A stretch of DNA of 64,000 nt from Hymenoscyphus infarciens (GCA_001414345.1 LLCB01000213.1:1-64000), one strand, 5' to 3'. Counted from the first letter of the stretch, positions 1-15,892 are shown. Translations and numbers: made by a program. Notes: a model not told the origin generated them from the sequence alone.

Positions 1-1205
1 GGTAATCGATTAATTTATCGATTACCTTACTAGAAATAATAATACTAGGTAATCGATTTATTTATCGATTACCTTACTAGAAATAATAATACTAGGTAAT
101 CGATTTATTTATCGATTACCTTACTAGAAATAATAATACTAGATAATCGATTTATTTATCGATTACCTTACTAGTAATAATAATACTAGGTTATTAATTA
201 ATTTATCGATTACCTTACTAGAAATAATACTAGTAGGTAATCGATTTATTTATCGATTACTTTACTAGAAATAATACTAGATAATCGATTTATTTATCGA
301 TTACCTTAGTAATAATAATACTAGGTAATCGATTTATTTATCGATTATCTTACTAGAAATAATAATACTAGGTAATTGATTTATTTATCGATTACCTAAG
401 TAGTAATAATACTAGGTAATAATACTAGGTAATCGATTTATTTATCAATTACCTTACTAGTAATAATAATACTAGGTAATCGATTAATTTATCGATTACT
501 TTACTAGAAATAATACTACTAGGTAATCGATTTATTTATCGATTACTTTACTAGAAATAATACTACTAGTAATAATACTAGGTAATCGATTTATTTATCG
601 ATTACCTTACTAGAAATAATACTAGGTAATCGATTTATTTATCGATTACCTTAGTAATAATAATACTAGATAATCGATTTATTTATCGATTACCTTACTA
701 GAAATAATAATACTAGATAATCGATTTATTTATCGATTATCTTACTAGTAATAATAATACTAGGTAATTGATTTATTTATCAATTACCTAAGTAGTAATA
801 ATACTAGGTAATAATACTAGGTAATCGATTTATTTATCGATTATCTTACTAGTAATAATAATACTAGGTAATCGATTTATTTATCGATTACCTAGCTAGT
901 AATAATAATACTAGATAATCGATTTATTTATCGATTACCTTACTTAGAATAATACTACTAGGTAATCGATTTATTTATTAATTACTTTACTAGAAATAAT
1001 ACTACTAGGTAATCGATTTATTTATCGATTACTATACTAGAAATAATACCTTACTAGTAATAATACTAGGTAATTAATTTATTTATCTATTACCTTAATA
1101 ATAATAATTCTAGGTAATAATACTAGGTAATTGATTTATTTATTAATTACCTAGGTAGTAATAATAATACTAGGTAATCGATTTATTTATTAATTACCTT
1201 CTCTT
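1..1205 (-). repeat. Left satellite array, ~47-bp double-dyad unit (inverted relative to the right array)
   Basis: About 25 head-to-tail units of roughly 47 bp; the array probably continues beyond the left edge. Each unit holds one dyad with 10-bp arms GGTAATCGAT and ATCGATTACC around a 6-bp TTATTT spacer, joined by a linker such as TTACTAGAAATAATAATACTA that contains a second CTAG-based dyad. The reverse complement of the unit is identical to the unit in the array at 27-33 kb, so the two arrays point at each other. A block with a doubled ACTAGGTAATA motif near 370-440 recurs near 762-830, suggesting a higher-order period of about 390 bp. Copies differ mainly by C/T or G/A transitions (CGAT, TGAT, TAAT, CAAT). 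No coding capacity. Confidence 0.95.
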
Positions 1206-4200
1206 ATATAAGTAAGCTAATACGCGTTACCTAATCTAAATTTATATAAGCTACGTTACTACTTAATATAGCTTTCTTAGAGTACTATTTTTAATATCTT
1301 TATAGTTTAAAACACCTTTTAATCCTACTTTACTATATCTATTATCCTCTTTAAACATTTTAAAATTCTACTAGGAGATCTATAATTAAACTTTTACTTT
1401 ATATAACTCTTATATAATACTAAACTTTATACTTAATCCTTATCTACTAATAGACTATCTTAGAATCTCCTTATTTATAGATCTCTTATTACTATATTAT
1501 TTAAATATAGTCTTATTAATTCTTATAATACTAATCTAAAATACTTTTTCTATAAACTCTATACTTAAATTAATACTCTAAACTTTAATTAAATTTAATA
1601 TTAGCTTAAAAGTTATTAAAAAAGGTAACTAGCTTAATATAGTCTTCTTAAAACCTGATTTAAGTAACGTAAGAAGGTATTCTATAGATTATTATTTTAC
1701 CTTTTAGATTAAAATAATAAAGACTAATTAATAGTTTACTAATATATAGTAAAGCATTTTAAGATAGACTATAATAAAGATAAGTAATACTAGAAGGAGG
1801 TTATAGATTTAAAGTATAAAAATAGGCTATTCTCTTCTAAAAGATAACATTTTATAAGGAACTATCTTAAAAGAGACTATCTTAAAAGAGAGTTTCCTAA
1901 AAGGTAGTTTTCTAAAAGATAGCTATCTAAGAAAGCGTATAATAAAGGGAGTTAAACGGTTAAGATAACTAGTTCTATAAAGAGAGGTTATTAAGGTCTT
2001 TTTATAAAGGTAGGAACTTCTTTTAAAAGTAATTATAATATAAAACTACTAAGTAATAGAGAATTTTTAAGTAATAATATAAACATAGTATTTTAATATC
2101 TAGTTATATTATAGAGACCTTTCTAGAAGATATAAAGTTTAGAAACACTATCTAATATAAATAAAAGCTTTATAAAGTATATAACTAGTTAACTATAAAA
2201 TTAACCTAGAAAAGGACTTAGTAGTAGTTTATACTATACTTAGGAAACTAGTTATTCTAAAAATAGCTTACTAAGTACTCTTTTAAGTCTACTAATAAAA
2301 GCTTCCTTTAATTCTTAAGAAAAACTATTATAGATTATTTCTTTTCTTATATTATAAGAATATACTAAGACTAGTAATCTTATATAAGTTAGGTTAGATA
2401 AATTAAGTTAGAAAGCTAACTAGGAAATCGTTAATCTTCTTTCTAAAAGTATAGTAGATACTTATAATATTATAAAATAAGCTTATAAAAATATATAAGC
2501 TACTCTATCTATTATAAATACTTAAGCTAAATTAATTAAATAAGTATACTTTAATTTATAGACTACTCTAGTATAAGAAGAAAAATTGTATTAATTTCTA
2601 CTTTCCTAAAACTAGTAAATATATAGAAAACGAAGATAATAAATATTAAATACTTAATAAGAGAAAGAAAGCTTATAGTTAGTTAAATAAGATTTATAAA
2701 TAGAGAAGAAACGTTAAGAAATTTAGAAAAAAGATATCTTTTTAAGACGTAAAAAGGTATATAAGAATAAATATAGTAAGTAAAAGTACTTTTAATAAAC
2801 TAAAATATAATAATAAGAATATAGATAAGGATTCTTTTATAAATACTAATAAGTAGAATAATAAAGACGATATTAGACTTCTATAAATTAAATAGTTATA
2901 TAAAAATTATAAGTTTACTATTTAACTTTTAAGGAATAATTTAATAATTAACCTTATATTCTTTAAGTATTCTATTATAATTAAAAAGCTATAGTTAACT
3001 AACTCCTCTTACTCTACTCTATATTTATTACTAATTTAATCTCTACTTTACTTATAATATCTATTATACTAATTAATAAGTACTAATTAGTAATAGATTA
3101 AGAGGTATACTAGGTTATAAAGTATACTAGAATAGGTTAAGAATAATTATAATATTAGGAGGAATTATAGTAATAGGCTATAGAATTATAATAGAGTAGA
3201 ATCGCTTTCTAAGTAATATAGTAATAGAATTTGATAGTACTACTTTAATAGAAAAAGAGTAAATATAACTTATTATAATTTAAATTAGTAGGTTATAATA
3301 TCTATTACTTCTTAGATATATAGTACTATTATTTAAATAAAGAAGTTATATAAATATCTATATTTAGATAAAATAAGTAGGTTTTATTACTCTTTATATA
3401 TATAATGTTATTATTCTTTTCCTTTATTTTATTTACTTATATATATCTATATATTCTAAACTTCTTTACTAGAAGTTTTATTAATCTTCTTCTATAAGCT
3501 ACTTCTTTATTCTTTTCTTTTAATATAGCTCTATATATTCTAAGTATATGTTTTATTAATTATTACGCTTATAATACTCTTTATTTTTCTTTTAGTCTTA
3601 ATTACTTAGTATTACTTTTTTTTATTATATCTTTCTTTTAATAGAGTATAAGTATATTATAAAAGTTAACTAGTAGTAGAAGAAACTAGGATTAGGATAT
3701 AGAGGAAACCTAGTAAAACCTAGTATTATATTAATATTCTTATTTAAAGCTATAAACGAGAATAATAACGTTTTTAATTAATATTATTACTAGTATTCTT
3801 AATACTTTCTTTATTAAAATATTAAAATCTAGATAAAAAACATTTATATACCTTATTTATTAATACTTCTTTTTACTCTTCTTTCTTATTAATCTCTTTA
3901 TATATTTACTCTTAACCTTTCTCTTTCTTATATTAGCTATTCCTTCTTCTATAGCTCTCTTTCTTTTCTTAGCCTTTACCTTCTTAGCCTTCTCTTTTAT
4001 ATCCTTTTTCTTTATATCTTTCTCTTTCTCCTCTATTATAATTTTTAGTTAAGACCTTACCTAATAGAGCTCTAGAGCCTTTTAATAACTTAGTAAGTAC
4101 TATTATATATATTAGTAATAGATATTAACCTTAATTACCTTAGAATAATTATTTCTTAAACTTTTAAATAAGAATTAAGTTATAAATAGAGTTATATAAT

Positions 4201-7137
4201 AACACTAAAAAACCTTTTTATCTCTACTATTATAAAGAATCTCCTTTATATAATAATACTAATATATTATATTAATAACTAGGTTATATATATAAGTAAA
4301 GTTAAAAGTATATATATTAATAGTACCTTTAGATATTAGTAGTAGTAGAAGATCTAGAACTTTATAGATTATTTTACTTAACTTAGAAATAGTTATTAAC
4401 CTAGATTTAGAATTTTAATATAATACTAAGGTAAATTAAATCTAATCCTTATACTTATAATTAAAAAACATATTATAAAGATCCTTTATTACTATTACCT
4501 TTAACCTAGCCTTTAATCTAGCCTTTAATCTAGCTATAGATCTTAGTTTCTTTAGAGTTAGTACTTCTAGGTTAACTTCCTCTTCTTCCTTTATTACTTA
4601 TAAAGGAGATATCTTATTAGTAAATAGATATTTCTTAAGTTTATTAGAAATACTATCTTATAAAGTACTACTAGTTAAGTTAGGTTATAAATTAGAGAGT
4701 CTAGGTATACTTAGGCTTACTTCCTTTATTATATATTTTTCCTTATTTATAAGTATTTTAGTATTTAGAATTAAATCTAGTTTATATCTTATATTATTTA
4801 TTTATACTAGACTAAGAGTTACTATATTAATTAAACTAAACTTTCTATTTATAAGATCTTTTTACTATTATTAAGAGAGAAGTTTATATATATCTCTCTA
4901 ATCCTTTTATATGTTATTTATATTAAGTTAAAAGATATTATAGATATTAAGCTAACTCTCCTTTAAGTATATTAGAAGAAGAGGTTCTAGTTTATTACCT
5001 TTATAAGCTAAAAATTTACTCTATTTTTAAATAGGCTTATAATCTAATATCTTAATAAAAAGACTATTACTTCTAACTATCTAGACCTATCTCTTTATAA
5101 TATCTATAATATCTATTTTAATACTATCTATTTTCCTAAAAATCGCTTTATTAAGGTTTATATATAATAAATAGTCTATTTTTAGTAAGTTAAGATATTA
5201 AAGATAGTTAGTTAGAACTTTATATAAAACTTTCTAAATTATATATACTACTAGGTATAAATCTAAGTACTCTACTCTCTATACCTAATTACTAATCTTA
5301 TACTACCTATTTAGATACTTAAGAGATTCTTTATACTTTAATATATAAAATTTAAGAGTCTTTTTAAATTTATAACCTACTATAAATACGTTATACTAAG
5401 CCTTTATCTTTACTATATCTAATCCTTAGTCTTAACTAGACGTTAATATATAAGATAATACTACTCCTTTTATTATAGAAGTAACTTTAGAACTAGGGTT
5501 TAGATTCTTTAAAGTATCCTTCTTACTAGAAACTTATATATAGAATTTAAGCTCTTCTAATCTATCTAATTTAGATAAAGAATTAGAGATATTATCTATA
5601 TTCTTAGTTATAAGCTTCTCTAATTTATCTAAATCTAATTTATCTAATTTAGATAAAGAACTAGAGTTATTAAAGCTAACTTTATTATTTTTATCGTCCT
5701 TACTACTAAAATCTACTATTAGAGGTAATAAACTAGCTTCTTAGAGTAATCCTTTATATAAATTTTTAGTTATAAAAGATAATAGTAGTATTTAAGATAA
5801 TAAAAGTTATATATTAGAGTTAAGATAATCTTCTTTAATTAAAGATTTATTTATAATATCTACTATTAATAATATAGGTTTATTATAATACGTCTTTATT
5901 ATTAATAAGTTTACTAGTATATTAAATAAATCTTTTACTATCTTATCTTAAATTTACTATTTATATAGCAATTCTATTATAGAAATAATAGTGTTTTAGT
6001 ATTTCTTAATTTTAGATATCTTCTATACTTTTTATAGAGCCTTACTTACTAAGGAAATTTCGTTCTAAAATAAGAGTATAATTTTAGCCTTATTACTTTA
6101 AATCTACTATTTTAGAAGTTTAATAGTAGAGTTAAATATATCTTATATAGAAAATTTATATTAATAATAAGTAAAAAGATTATAAGCCTACGTTTCTACT
6201 TTAAGTAGCTAGCTTTTAAGTTAAAGAACTATTCTTCTACTAAGTAGTAGATATATTATTATTAGAGAATAACCTTAGTATTTTAAAAGATAATTTACTA
6301 GAGAAGAAAACTAGTAACGAAATTCTCTTAAGCTCTAAGACTATTTAACTTCTAATAATAGATAAGTAGAGAGTATTCTTAAGTAGTAGAGGTTTACTAC
6401 TAAAGTAACTAATAATATTTAAAGAGATAGTTAATTTTAAGATAAATATAGTTTAGTACTTAAAAGTAAAGACTTATTATCTATATCTTTAAAGCTAGAC
6501 TAAGATCTTAATAAACTATAAGCTTTTATAATTAATAGAGACAATTTAATTAAAGAACTATAGTAAACTTTAAAAAGGGTTACTTTGATTAAGAAACTGA
6601 TTCTATTACTAGCTAAGGTAGGAGAAAAGGCTTAGAAATAGTCTATAACTTCTATAAAAGTAAGATTAATAAAAGAATTAATTTTTAAAGTTATAAAAAG
6701 TATATAAGATTTAGTTAAAAGCTTAGAATCTATAATCTTAAAAGATATAGATAAATTTAAAAGTAAGGCTATAGTCTTAAAAGAGGAGTAAGATCTAGTT
6801 AGAGTAATAAAGATTATAGTATTAGTTTTTAAAGAGATAATGTTTTATAAGAGCGTAGATAGAGAATTCTACTATTTAGTTATACTATTTAGTAGATAGA
6901 ATAACTTTAAGTATATACTATCCTATTATTATATTATAAGCTAGTATAAAGTTAAAGAGGCTAAGAGATAATTATACTATATAATATAAGCTTAGTAATT
7001 TAATAATAACGAATTTTTTAAGTTTAACTAATTAATTTCGTCTTCTTCTATTAACTAGGTTCTAATATAGCTCTTTTATTAAGTTTCTAAAACGCTAATA
7101 TCTTCAATTCTAGGTTACGGTTCTAGTAATACTATAT
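1206..7137. other. AT-rich, RIP-decayed gene-free sequence
   Basis: No open reading frame of note. Most 60-nt stretches contain zero or one CA or TG, while TA is very abundant and CG persists (for example ACGCGT near 1,230). This is the expected end product of RIP, which converts CpA to TpA on both strands of repeats. The original elements were probably transposons, but I could not recognise a reverse transcriptase, transposase or LTR pair by eye. Confidence 0.8.
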
Positions 7138-7445
7138 CTTTACTAGTATAATCGCTTATAAGATAGTAATCGCTTATAAGATAGTAATCGCTTATAGAAT
7201 AGCTAGTAGATTATAGCTCTATAAGTGCCGCGTCTTTACTAGTATAATCGCTTATAAAATAGTAATTGCTTATAGAATAGCTAGTAGATTATAGCTCTAT
7301 AAATACTATGTCTTTACTAGTATAATCGCTTATAGAATAGCTAGTAGATTATAACTCTATAAGTACTACGTCTTCGCTAGTATAATCGCTTATAAGATAG
7401 CTAGTAGATTATAGCTCTATAAGTACTACGTCTTTACTAATATAA
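7138..7445. repeat. 60-bp tandem repeat with 18-bp sub-repeats
   Basis: Four to five copies of a 60-bp unit, beginning around the motif CTAGTATAATCGCTTATA and ending with CTATAAGTACTACGTCTTT. Two copies are exactly in register at 7,321 and 7,381. The first copies contain an extra duplicated segment AGTAATCGCTTATAAGAT. The unit is a multiple of three, so it may be a relic of a coding minisatellite. Differences between copies are mostly transitions (TACTACG, TACTATG, TGCCGCG). Confidence 0.85.
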
Positions 7446-10400
7446 TAGCTTATAGAGTATAATTCTAAAAATGCCCTTCCTTTGCTAATATAATAGGTAG
7501 TAGGCTAAAAATCTAGAGACATAGATTCTAAGATAGGAGTTTAAAGCTTTAAAGATAATATATCTTTAGTATCTTTAATATCTTTATTAGTAGAGACGCT
7601 AGTAGGTTTACTTAAAGACTAAGACTATAAAGAAGTTATATATCTTCTTATAGATTATAGAAGAGTAGCCTTAAATAAATATTAGTAATAACTAAAAATA
7701 AGAAATAATACTTATAATCTAGTAAGAGCCTCTTATATACCTACGTTTACGTTAGCGATTATCTATACTTCTTTTATTATAATTATTCTAGTTTAGACTA
7801 GTCTTTATAGAAGTAGTAGATGTTTTTAGAGCGTATTTAAAAGTTAAGATAGCGCCGACAGATACCGTTTTATAAGTATATAATAGTTATTAACTAAACT
7901 CTATACTAAATACTCTCTCTCTACCTCTCTTATTTTAGTAAATTACATACCTTTAATAATATCTAAAATAATCTAAATTATAATATTTAAGGTTTTTCTT
8001 CTTAATTAAATTTATTTATTCTTAGTTAATTAAATATAAATAACTAGTAATAGTTAAGTCTTTTAAAGTAACTCTTAAATTCTCTTTCTACTATTCTATA
8101 TAATAAACTCTAATCTCTTATATCTACTAATCTATTTAAGAGAAACTAGGTTAAATACTCTTAGTAGAATATAGAATAAGTAGAGTATACTAAAACTTAT
8201 TCTTAGCTATTCTAATATAGACGTTTATATACTAGTTATTAAATAATAACTTATTTTTTAGCTACTTATTTCTTAGATTTTCTAGTTATAGTAGTTAATT
8301 TACCTTCTTTAAAAGAGAGATAATAAGCTTTTATTATAAGGTTAATAATATAAGGCGAAATATAAGAGCTATAGAGCTTTTTAAGATTAATATCTAAAGT
8401 ATTTAATACTACTACTAAGCTTATAGAAGCGCTTACTAGGCTTATAGGAGCACTTACTATTAGTCTATCTAAAGTATAAATTAAATTTAAAAGTAGCTAA
8501 TTAAAATTAGCAAAACCTAGATTAATTAAGTTTAAGCTTACTTCTAAACCTTCTTTTACTTTAAATAGTAGCTAACTAAGTTATTTAGTAATATCCTTCT
8601 TATTATCCTTTTTATTATCTTTCTTATTATTAGTAATAAAAAGACTCTTTTTAGCCTTATTATTAAGATTAAAAAATAGAAAGTCTAGTATTTTATTAAT
8701 TAGGTTATTATCTTATAAAAAATAATTAAAATCTATTTTCTTATCTTTAACTAAAAATAAAAGGAGATAGTTTAAATAAACTTTAGTAGTATTTTCCTTT
8801 ATAGGCTTATTTTAGAAATTTATTTTCTCTACTACTAAGACTAGTTATATAGTATCTAACTTAAAGCCTAAATTAACTAAGTTCTTAAGAATAGAACTAC
8901 GATTTTAAGGATTTATAGAATAGGTTTTAATATCTAAATTAGTAGATTCTAATATAGAAGAGGCATTAACTACGCTACTAGAGATAGCTAATATAGAATT
9001 TATAATAACTAGGCTAGACTTAAATATAGAACTAGGAGGTAGTAAGTTAGCCTTAAAAAAGAGGGGGTATACTACTAATAATATAGAATTAACTAGTAGT
9101 AACTTAGAAGAGAGAATAGAAGTAGCCTTAATATATAAATTAACTAGTAGTATTATTAGAGAGAGGACTAAGAAGGCGTTTTAGTTTAAATTTTAAAGAA
9201 TTAGTAGCTTAGATTTTAACTTCTAAATACTTTTAATTAAAGGTTTTAGAGATTTAAGTTACTTTTCTCTTAAGGTATTAATAGTTTTATCTCCTTCTAC
9301 TTTAACTACTTTTACTAAGTAGTTTATTAGTAAAGATACTAAGAAGATTTAAAGAAGGCTTACTAAAAGTAACTTAAGAAAGTAAAGTAGTTAATTTATC
9401 TAACTATTCTTTTAAGAATTAAGAACTAAAAGTAAGGATTTTTAACTTAACCTTAGTAAAGGTTTTTAGAACTAGAGATATCTTAATATTAGTAATTAAA
9501 ATTATAGGTATATTATTATCTAACTACTTATTATTATTTATACTCTACTCTAATCTACTATATTATTTCGATTTAAAGTATTAGCTATTAAGTTTAATAT
9601 TATCTATAAGAGGAACTAGAGTATTATCCCTTTTCTATTTTTATACTTTATAATCTAATAAGTATATAGCTTTCTCTTTTAAGTAAGTAAGAATAGTTTT
9701 ATTATATAAGTTAGTAGGTTTAAGGCTAATATCTCTTATTAGTATATTTATAGTATAAATAGACGTAGAAAAAATATCGCTTTTAGCTATCTTTCTATGT
9801 TTTTTAAACTCTAAAATAGTTAAGTAATTAAGTTAGTATATAACGTTTTTAATCTCTTTAAAGACTTTATTAGTATATTTTAAATTACTTTTTCTTTAAA
9901 GTAGAGTAAGAATATTAATTCCTTCTACTATATATATATCTTTATTATCTAGTAAGTATATATCCTTAAATATAAGTTTAACTCTCTATTATCTACTTAA
10001 TTAAGAAAAAGGTACTCTAATCTAAGCCTTTACTTATAGTAGAATATATATAACGTTATTATAATATTTCTTATACCTTAATTATTACTTTATAGTTAGA
10101 TAAAGATCCTTTATAAGAATAGCGAAAAATAGTTAGTTAATATTAGTATAATTATAAAAGGCTATAGCTTTATTAGAAATTCTAAGAAGACTTTTACTAA
10201 CTTCTAAAGTTATAATTCTAAGACTAGCTAGATAACGCTAAATATTAGTATTATTAGTTAGAAGAGGAACTCTATAGTATTTATTATCTATAAAGAAGTT
10301 AGGTTTAAATTATAGAGGTATTATAAATTAAGAATATAGATATAGATATAAATAACTTATAAAATATAAGAGTAGGTAAGGTCTATGTTTATAAGAGCTA

Positions 10401-13400
10401 TAGTTATAAGTTAGTCTCTATTTTAAGAAATGAATATAGAGTAGTATACTAAATTAATTATACTATACTAAAATATAATTAAGTATCTAATAATATTATA
10501 TAAGGTTAGATATATAAAGTTAAAGTTAAATTAGCTCTAATACTTAGTTATATGTTAACTTAGACTCTACCTATTTCTAATAGTTATATAATATACTAGG
10601 TAGGTCTTTATCTTAGTAAATAAACTATCTTAGAGTAAGGTATTTACTTCTTCTTTCTTATAACTCTAATATATTCTTAAATAAGCTACTCTTTATAATC
10701 TACCTTACTCTTAAGCTAATTAGATAGTACTTAGTATTCTTACTATAATATATAAATATTATAGTAAGTTAAAAGTATCTTATAGCCTTATAGTATCTTA
10801 TAGTACTAATATCTTATACTATTACTAATTATTATTAGATTCTTTATAAGGCTAGTCTTCTACTACTTATATTAGTATACTAAGAATAGTATAGACGTAA
10901 TCCTTAGTTTTCTAATACTAATTAGTCTACTTATCTTTATAATACTAGGATCTCTATCTCTCTTATTAAATAGAAGCGCTTTTTAAAGAATTAAGTAAGT
11001 ATTAATTAATTAAACTTTTTAATTTAAGCTAATTAGCTAGAACTTTACTACTCTTAGTATTTTAACCTCTTAAACTCATGTTTCTTCTAAACCTACCTCG
11101 TTTTATATAAATACTAATAATTCTTATTATATTATTATTACTTCTACTAGTACCGATGATTCTTAACGTATAGTTATTATATTTAGAGCTCTTATAACCT
11201 CTTAGAATACTCTTCAAAGGTTACTCTATATCTCTTCTTAAATATCTACTTACTATAGATCTCCTTATAAATCTCCTTATATAGCTATACGGTTGCCTTA
11301 GTCGCCTATATCTATATATTAATCGAGTATTTTTTTATATTTACTAAGCCTACTTAACACTTATACTATTAATAACGCTATTAATAATATTAATAATAAT
11401 AATAATATACTTAATCTTAATAATACTAGTTCTAAGAATATTTTAGAATATATAAGTAAAATAGGATTATAACTTACCTTACTTTAATAAAGTTTTATAA
11501 ATAGAGCTTTAAATTTTCTTAAAATATAAGTTAATATTATAAGAATTACTAAAATCTAGATTAATATAGTATTTAATTATACTTATTAGAGCCTCTAAAC
11601 TAGTCTCTTACTAATTAAAAGATATACTACTAAAAAATCTAAGTATTTTACTAAGCGTTAGAATAGCTTACTAAAGTCTATAGTTCTTAAGACTTTTTCA
11701 CGTATTAGTCGATTCTACTATATAGCTACTAGAAAGCCTAAATTTCTAGACAATACTATTACTAAACATAAGTAAATTTAAATAATTATATACTAAAGAA
11801 AAAAGCAACGCTTAAGACTTATTTCTTATAATAAGTTAAAGAGTTTTAATATTTCTAATATTTTACTTAATTATTACTATAGATAAGTTATAGTTTATAG
11901 TTTATATTCTAATATAATTATCTTTTTTATTTTTTTTTTTATATCTATACTAAGAGGTTTTAGAAGTTTAGTAGTGTTTTCTATAATAATCTCTAGCTAG
12001 CTATATTAATAAGAGAGATATAGCTACCTAGGAGTCTTATAGTCTTATATTTATTACTAGCGTTTAGTAGTGTTTTTTAATAATATTTATAAGTATATTC
12101 CTTATCTAATAATAGCTAGAGCCTTAGGCCTTACTTTTTCTATATTCTTATATATAGTTTTTTTAAAATATAATTAGTTATAAGAGTATAGTTTATTATT
12201 TATATTATTTAGCTATATATTAAAAGTTAGTAGTTCTTAAAGTTAATTAATTTAGTTATTTTAAAAGCTTTATTATTATATTATTCTAAATATATATAGT
12301 TAAATATATTATTATACTAAATAAAGTAGTAACGCTCTAATTAGATAGTACTATATATTAGAAAGCTACTATATTAGTACTAATAAGATAGTACTAATAT
12401 AACGACTATATATAGTTAGAACTAAATATAATTACTTTCTTTATCTTAATATCTATAAGTATAAAAGGACTTTAATTAATTAAAATAATACTTAATAAAA
12501 AAAGAGTTATATTTATAAATTACTTAAGATAATTTTATAAGATAATTTCTTAAGATAATTTCTTAAGATATTAAATACTTCTTAAAAAATAAAATAAAAG
12601 AGTATTATACTTCTTTTAATATAAGGCTATAAAGCTAAAAGTAAAAAGAATAGTTATAAAAAAGTAGTAACTTTATTTAATTATTATTTAGATAATCCTT
12701 TTATATATAGATTTCTTAGTAAATAAGTATAAATTATTTTCCTATTATCTACTTATTTTTATTTATATTATAAGGCTTTTTTACTAGCTTTAAGTCTTTA
12801 GATATATTATCTTCTTAACTATAGAGAAGCTTCTGTTTTAAATCTATTATATATCTTATATCTAAGTAAATAATTAAAAAAGGAGGTCTTCTTAGATAAG
12901 CTACCTTTTATCTATTACTTAATAGTTTTATTAAAGTTAAACTAAGAAAAGGAGAAGAAGCTAAACTTTAGATATATATAGTTAATTTATTTCTATATTT
13001 ATTTAGATAGAATTCTTATAGTTAAATAATAGATAATATATAAAGAAGTTATTTCTACCTTTTATTATATATTCTATCTTTATAAATTTAAAAATTTTTT
13101 ACCTACTTTTAAAAGAAGATTAAAAACTCTATATATTAATAAGTATAAATAAATATAATCTACTTAGTATTTTTATTATTAGAGTTTATATATTATCTCT
13201 TACTTTTATTATAAGGTTTATAATAGGAAGTTATTAAAGTTAGCCTAGTTTTAGAAATCTATTAGTATCTTAAAAATATTTATTAACTTTATAGTTAATA
13301 AAATAATCTAAATATTAGTTATAGTCTTAGTCTATAAAAGAGAACGTTTCTAGTTAAGCTTCTATCTAATATAATTCTATTAGATATAGTTCTATTTAAG

Positions 13401-15892
13401 AGAATTCTATTTAGACGTTATTCTAAAAACTTTATTCTATTAATATTATAATACTAAGTTAAAAATTAATTTAAAAGCATAATCTCTATTATAATCTTTA
13501 TAGAAAGTATATACTTATTATATTTATACTTACTTATAACTTATTATTCTTTTACTACTAGCTTTTTTATAATACTACTATACTCTTTAATATACCTATT
13601 CTTCTTTATAAATTATCTTTTAATTTTCTATACTAATTTAAATTTTACTATAACTAGTAGTTTACTAGTTACTAATCTACGAATTCGAATTCTGTCGTTT
13701 TTTTACTATTTTAGAAAGAGATATTTTCTTCTAAGAAATAACTACTCTATATCCTACTCTATATACTCTATACTTTATTATATATTTAGTTAATCTATTA
13801 TCCTAACTAACGTTCTTAGAATACTTTTTAAAGTATAGAGTATAATATTTAGTATTAAAAACGAATTACTTATACTTAATAAGTATTATCTATTACTAAA
13901 GATTATCTATTATTTTCTACTTTAGAGAGAATAGCTATTATATATAATAAAGAAAAAATTTAGTTTATAAGTTAAATTTATGTTTTAGATTTAGCTAAGA
14001 TAATTAGTAGAGTAGAGCTAGAGCTAAGTAGATTAGAATAGACTAGAGTAGAGCCTTATTTATAAAATATAATTTATTTATTTATTAATAGTAGAATCTC
14101 TTATAAATTATATTAATATTAAGTCTTTATCCCTTTTTCTATATTTACTTTTATACTATCTTCTTCTAATATTATATATTATAATCTCTATAATTTATAC
14201 CTCTAATCTTAGATTTAAGCTAAGATTTAAGTCTACTTCTAATAAGAGATCTAGGATATACTTAGTTCTAATATAATTAGCCTAATATAGGAATATAAAG
14301 ACTCTAAGGTTTACTAAAAAATAATACTTAACTAGCGAAAAAATCCCTCTATCTATACTTAAAGCTAATTTAAAATAAGGAATTTATAAATTCTTTATTA
14401 TAAGAACTTATACCTTTATCTATAAAAGACTAAATAATAAAGAACTAGTATTTAGTATCTATACTTTAGATCTCTTAACTAAAGAATATTATTAGTTTAA
14501 GGTTAAATATAGTAGACTAGATCCTAATAATATAGCTTATCTTAATAGAGAGGATTTTAGCTTTTCTAAAGATATAAAATTATATTCTTTAGAGAACCTC
14601 GATCTTTTAATAATAATATAGAAGAAGTAAGTCTAGCTTACTACTACTTAGCTATTAGTTATTTATAATTTTTAGATTATAAGCTTTTATTTAATAAAGA
14701 AGGAGATAAGCGCGGTTAAAGATTACTTAAGGAAATCTATATAAGGTTCTTAGGAGTTTCTATTATCTATCTTACTTTTTAATAATCTTATATATAATCT
14801 TATAATTTATACTATATTTAAAGAAAAGGTTAGATTTATTATATACTATTTAAAAAACCTCTTACTTAGATAATTAGCTATATATATTTAGAAAGATAGA
14901 GCTAAGATATAGTCCCTCTAGTATTAGTTACTTTAGAAGTAATTTAAAACTCTATATAATAACTACTATAAAATTATAAAATTACTTTAAATCTTTATTA
15001 ATAGCTTAACATCTTACTAAGAATCTAGCTAGTATATAAACGTAATTATTATATTAATCTATACTAAAAGACGTTATCTTAGCTTAAATAATATAAATAC
15101 TATTAAGAATTTAACTTAGCTTCTTAGAGTTTATATAAATAAGAGATTAAATATAGATATAGTAATAGATATTAGGCCTAAGAGAGATGTTTATAATTTT
15201 AAAGTTTTAGATAGATTAGAATTTTATAAATTAATATAAAGCTATAGTTAGTTTCTAAATTATTATATAAACTTTAAACTAATACTATATAGAAATAAAA
15301 CAACCTTATAAGATAGAGGATTTAGTAAGCAGTGTTAAGAAGAAATAGAAACTTACTATATAGTTAATATTTTAATATTATCCTATTCTAAATATATTAT
15401 AAATTGTTTTATTACGTTAAATATATTTAAATTAGATAAGTTATAAGAAATAGAGTAGAAATAAAGTATATAGTAGATAGTAGTAGAAGTCGGGATTAAT
15501 AGATAGCGCTTAGGTATATATAAGATAAATAGTAGAGTAGAGGCTTAAATTTTAACTAATAAAATATAAGTATATACTATATATCTTCTATCTCTTTTCT
15601 ATCTTATAATATATTATATATTTAATTTTACTCTCTTCTTTAAAAAAAAATAGTAGGTTTCTCTACTAATAAATATATATAAATCTTCTTTTAAATATCC
15701 TTACTTACTACTAACTACTTTTAATAACTTAACTAGATAGTTTTAGTATTAAATCTAGTTCTTATATAAATAAGTTTAATCCTCTTCTTTTCTAATATAT
15801 CTACTCGAGTTCCTCTCTTTAGAAGTCGAATATACGATTCTATATACGCTATATTAAAGCTTATAAGTAAACGAGTATTTATATTCTTCTAA
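7446..15892. other. AT-rich, RIP-decayed gene-free sequence
   Basis: Same CpA/TpG-depleted composition as the block to its left. No gene, RNA gene or terminal repeat was recognised. Short less-mutated patches occur, for example near 11,080-11,340 where some CA and TG dinucleotides survive, but they give no readable protein. Confidence 0.75.

Noticed and set aside
12000..15600. LTR retrotransposon remnants
   Set aside because: A few stretches hint at gag-like residues after imagining reversed RIP, but no motif, terminal repeat pair or primer site could be supported.
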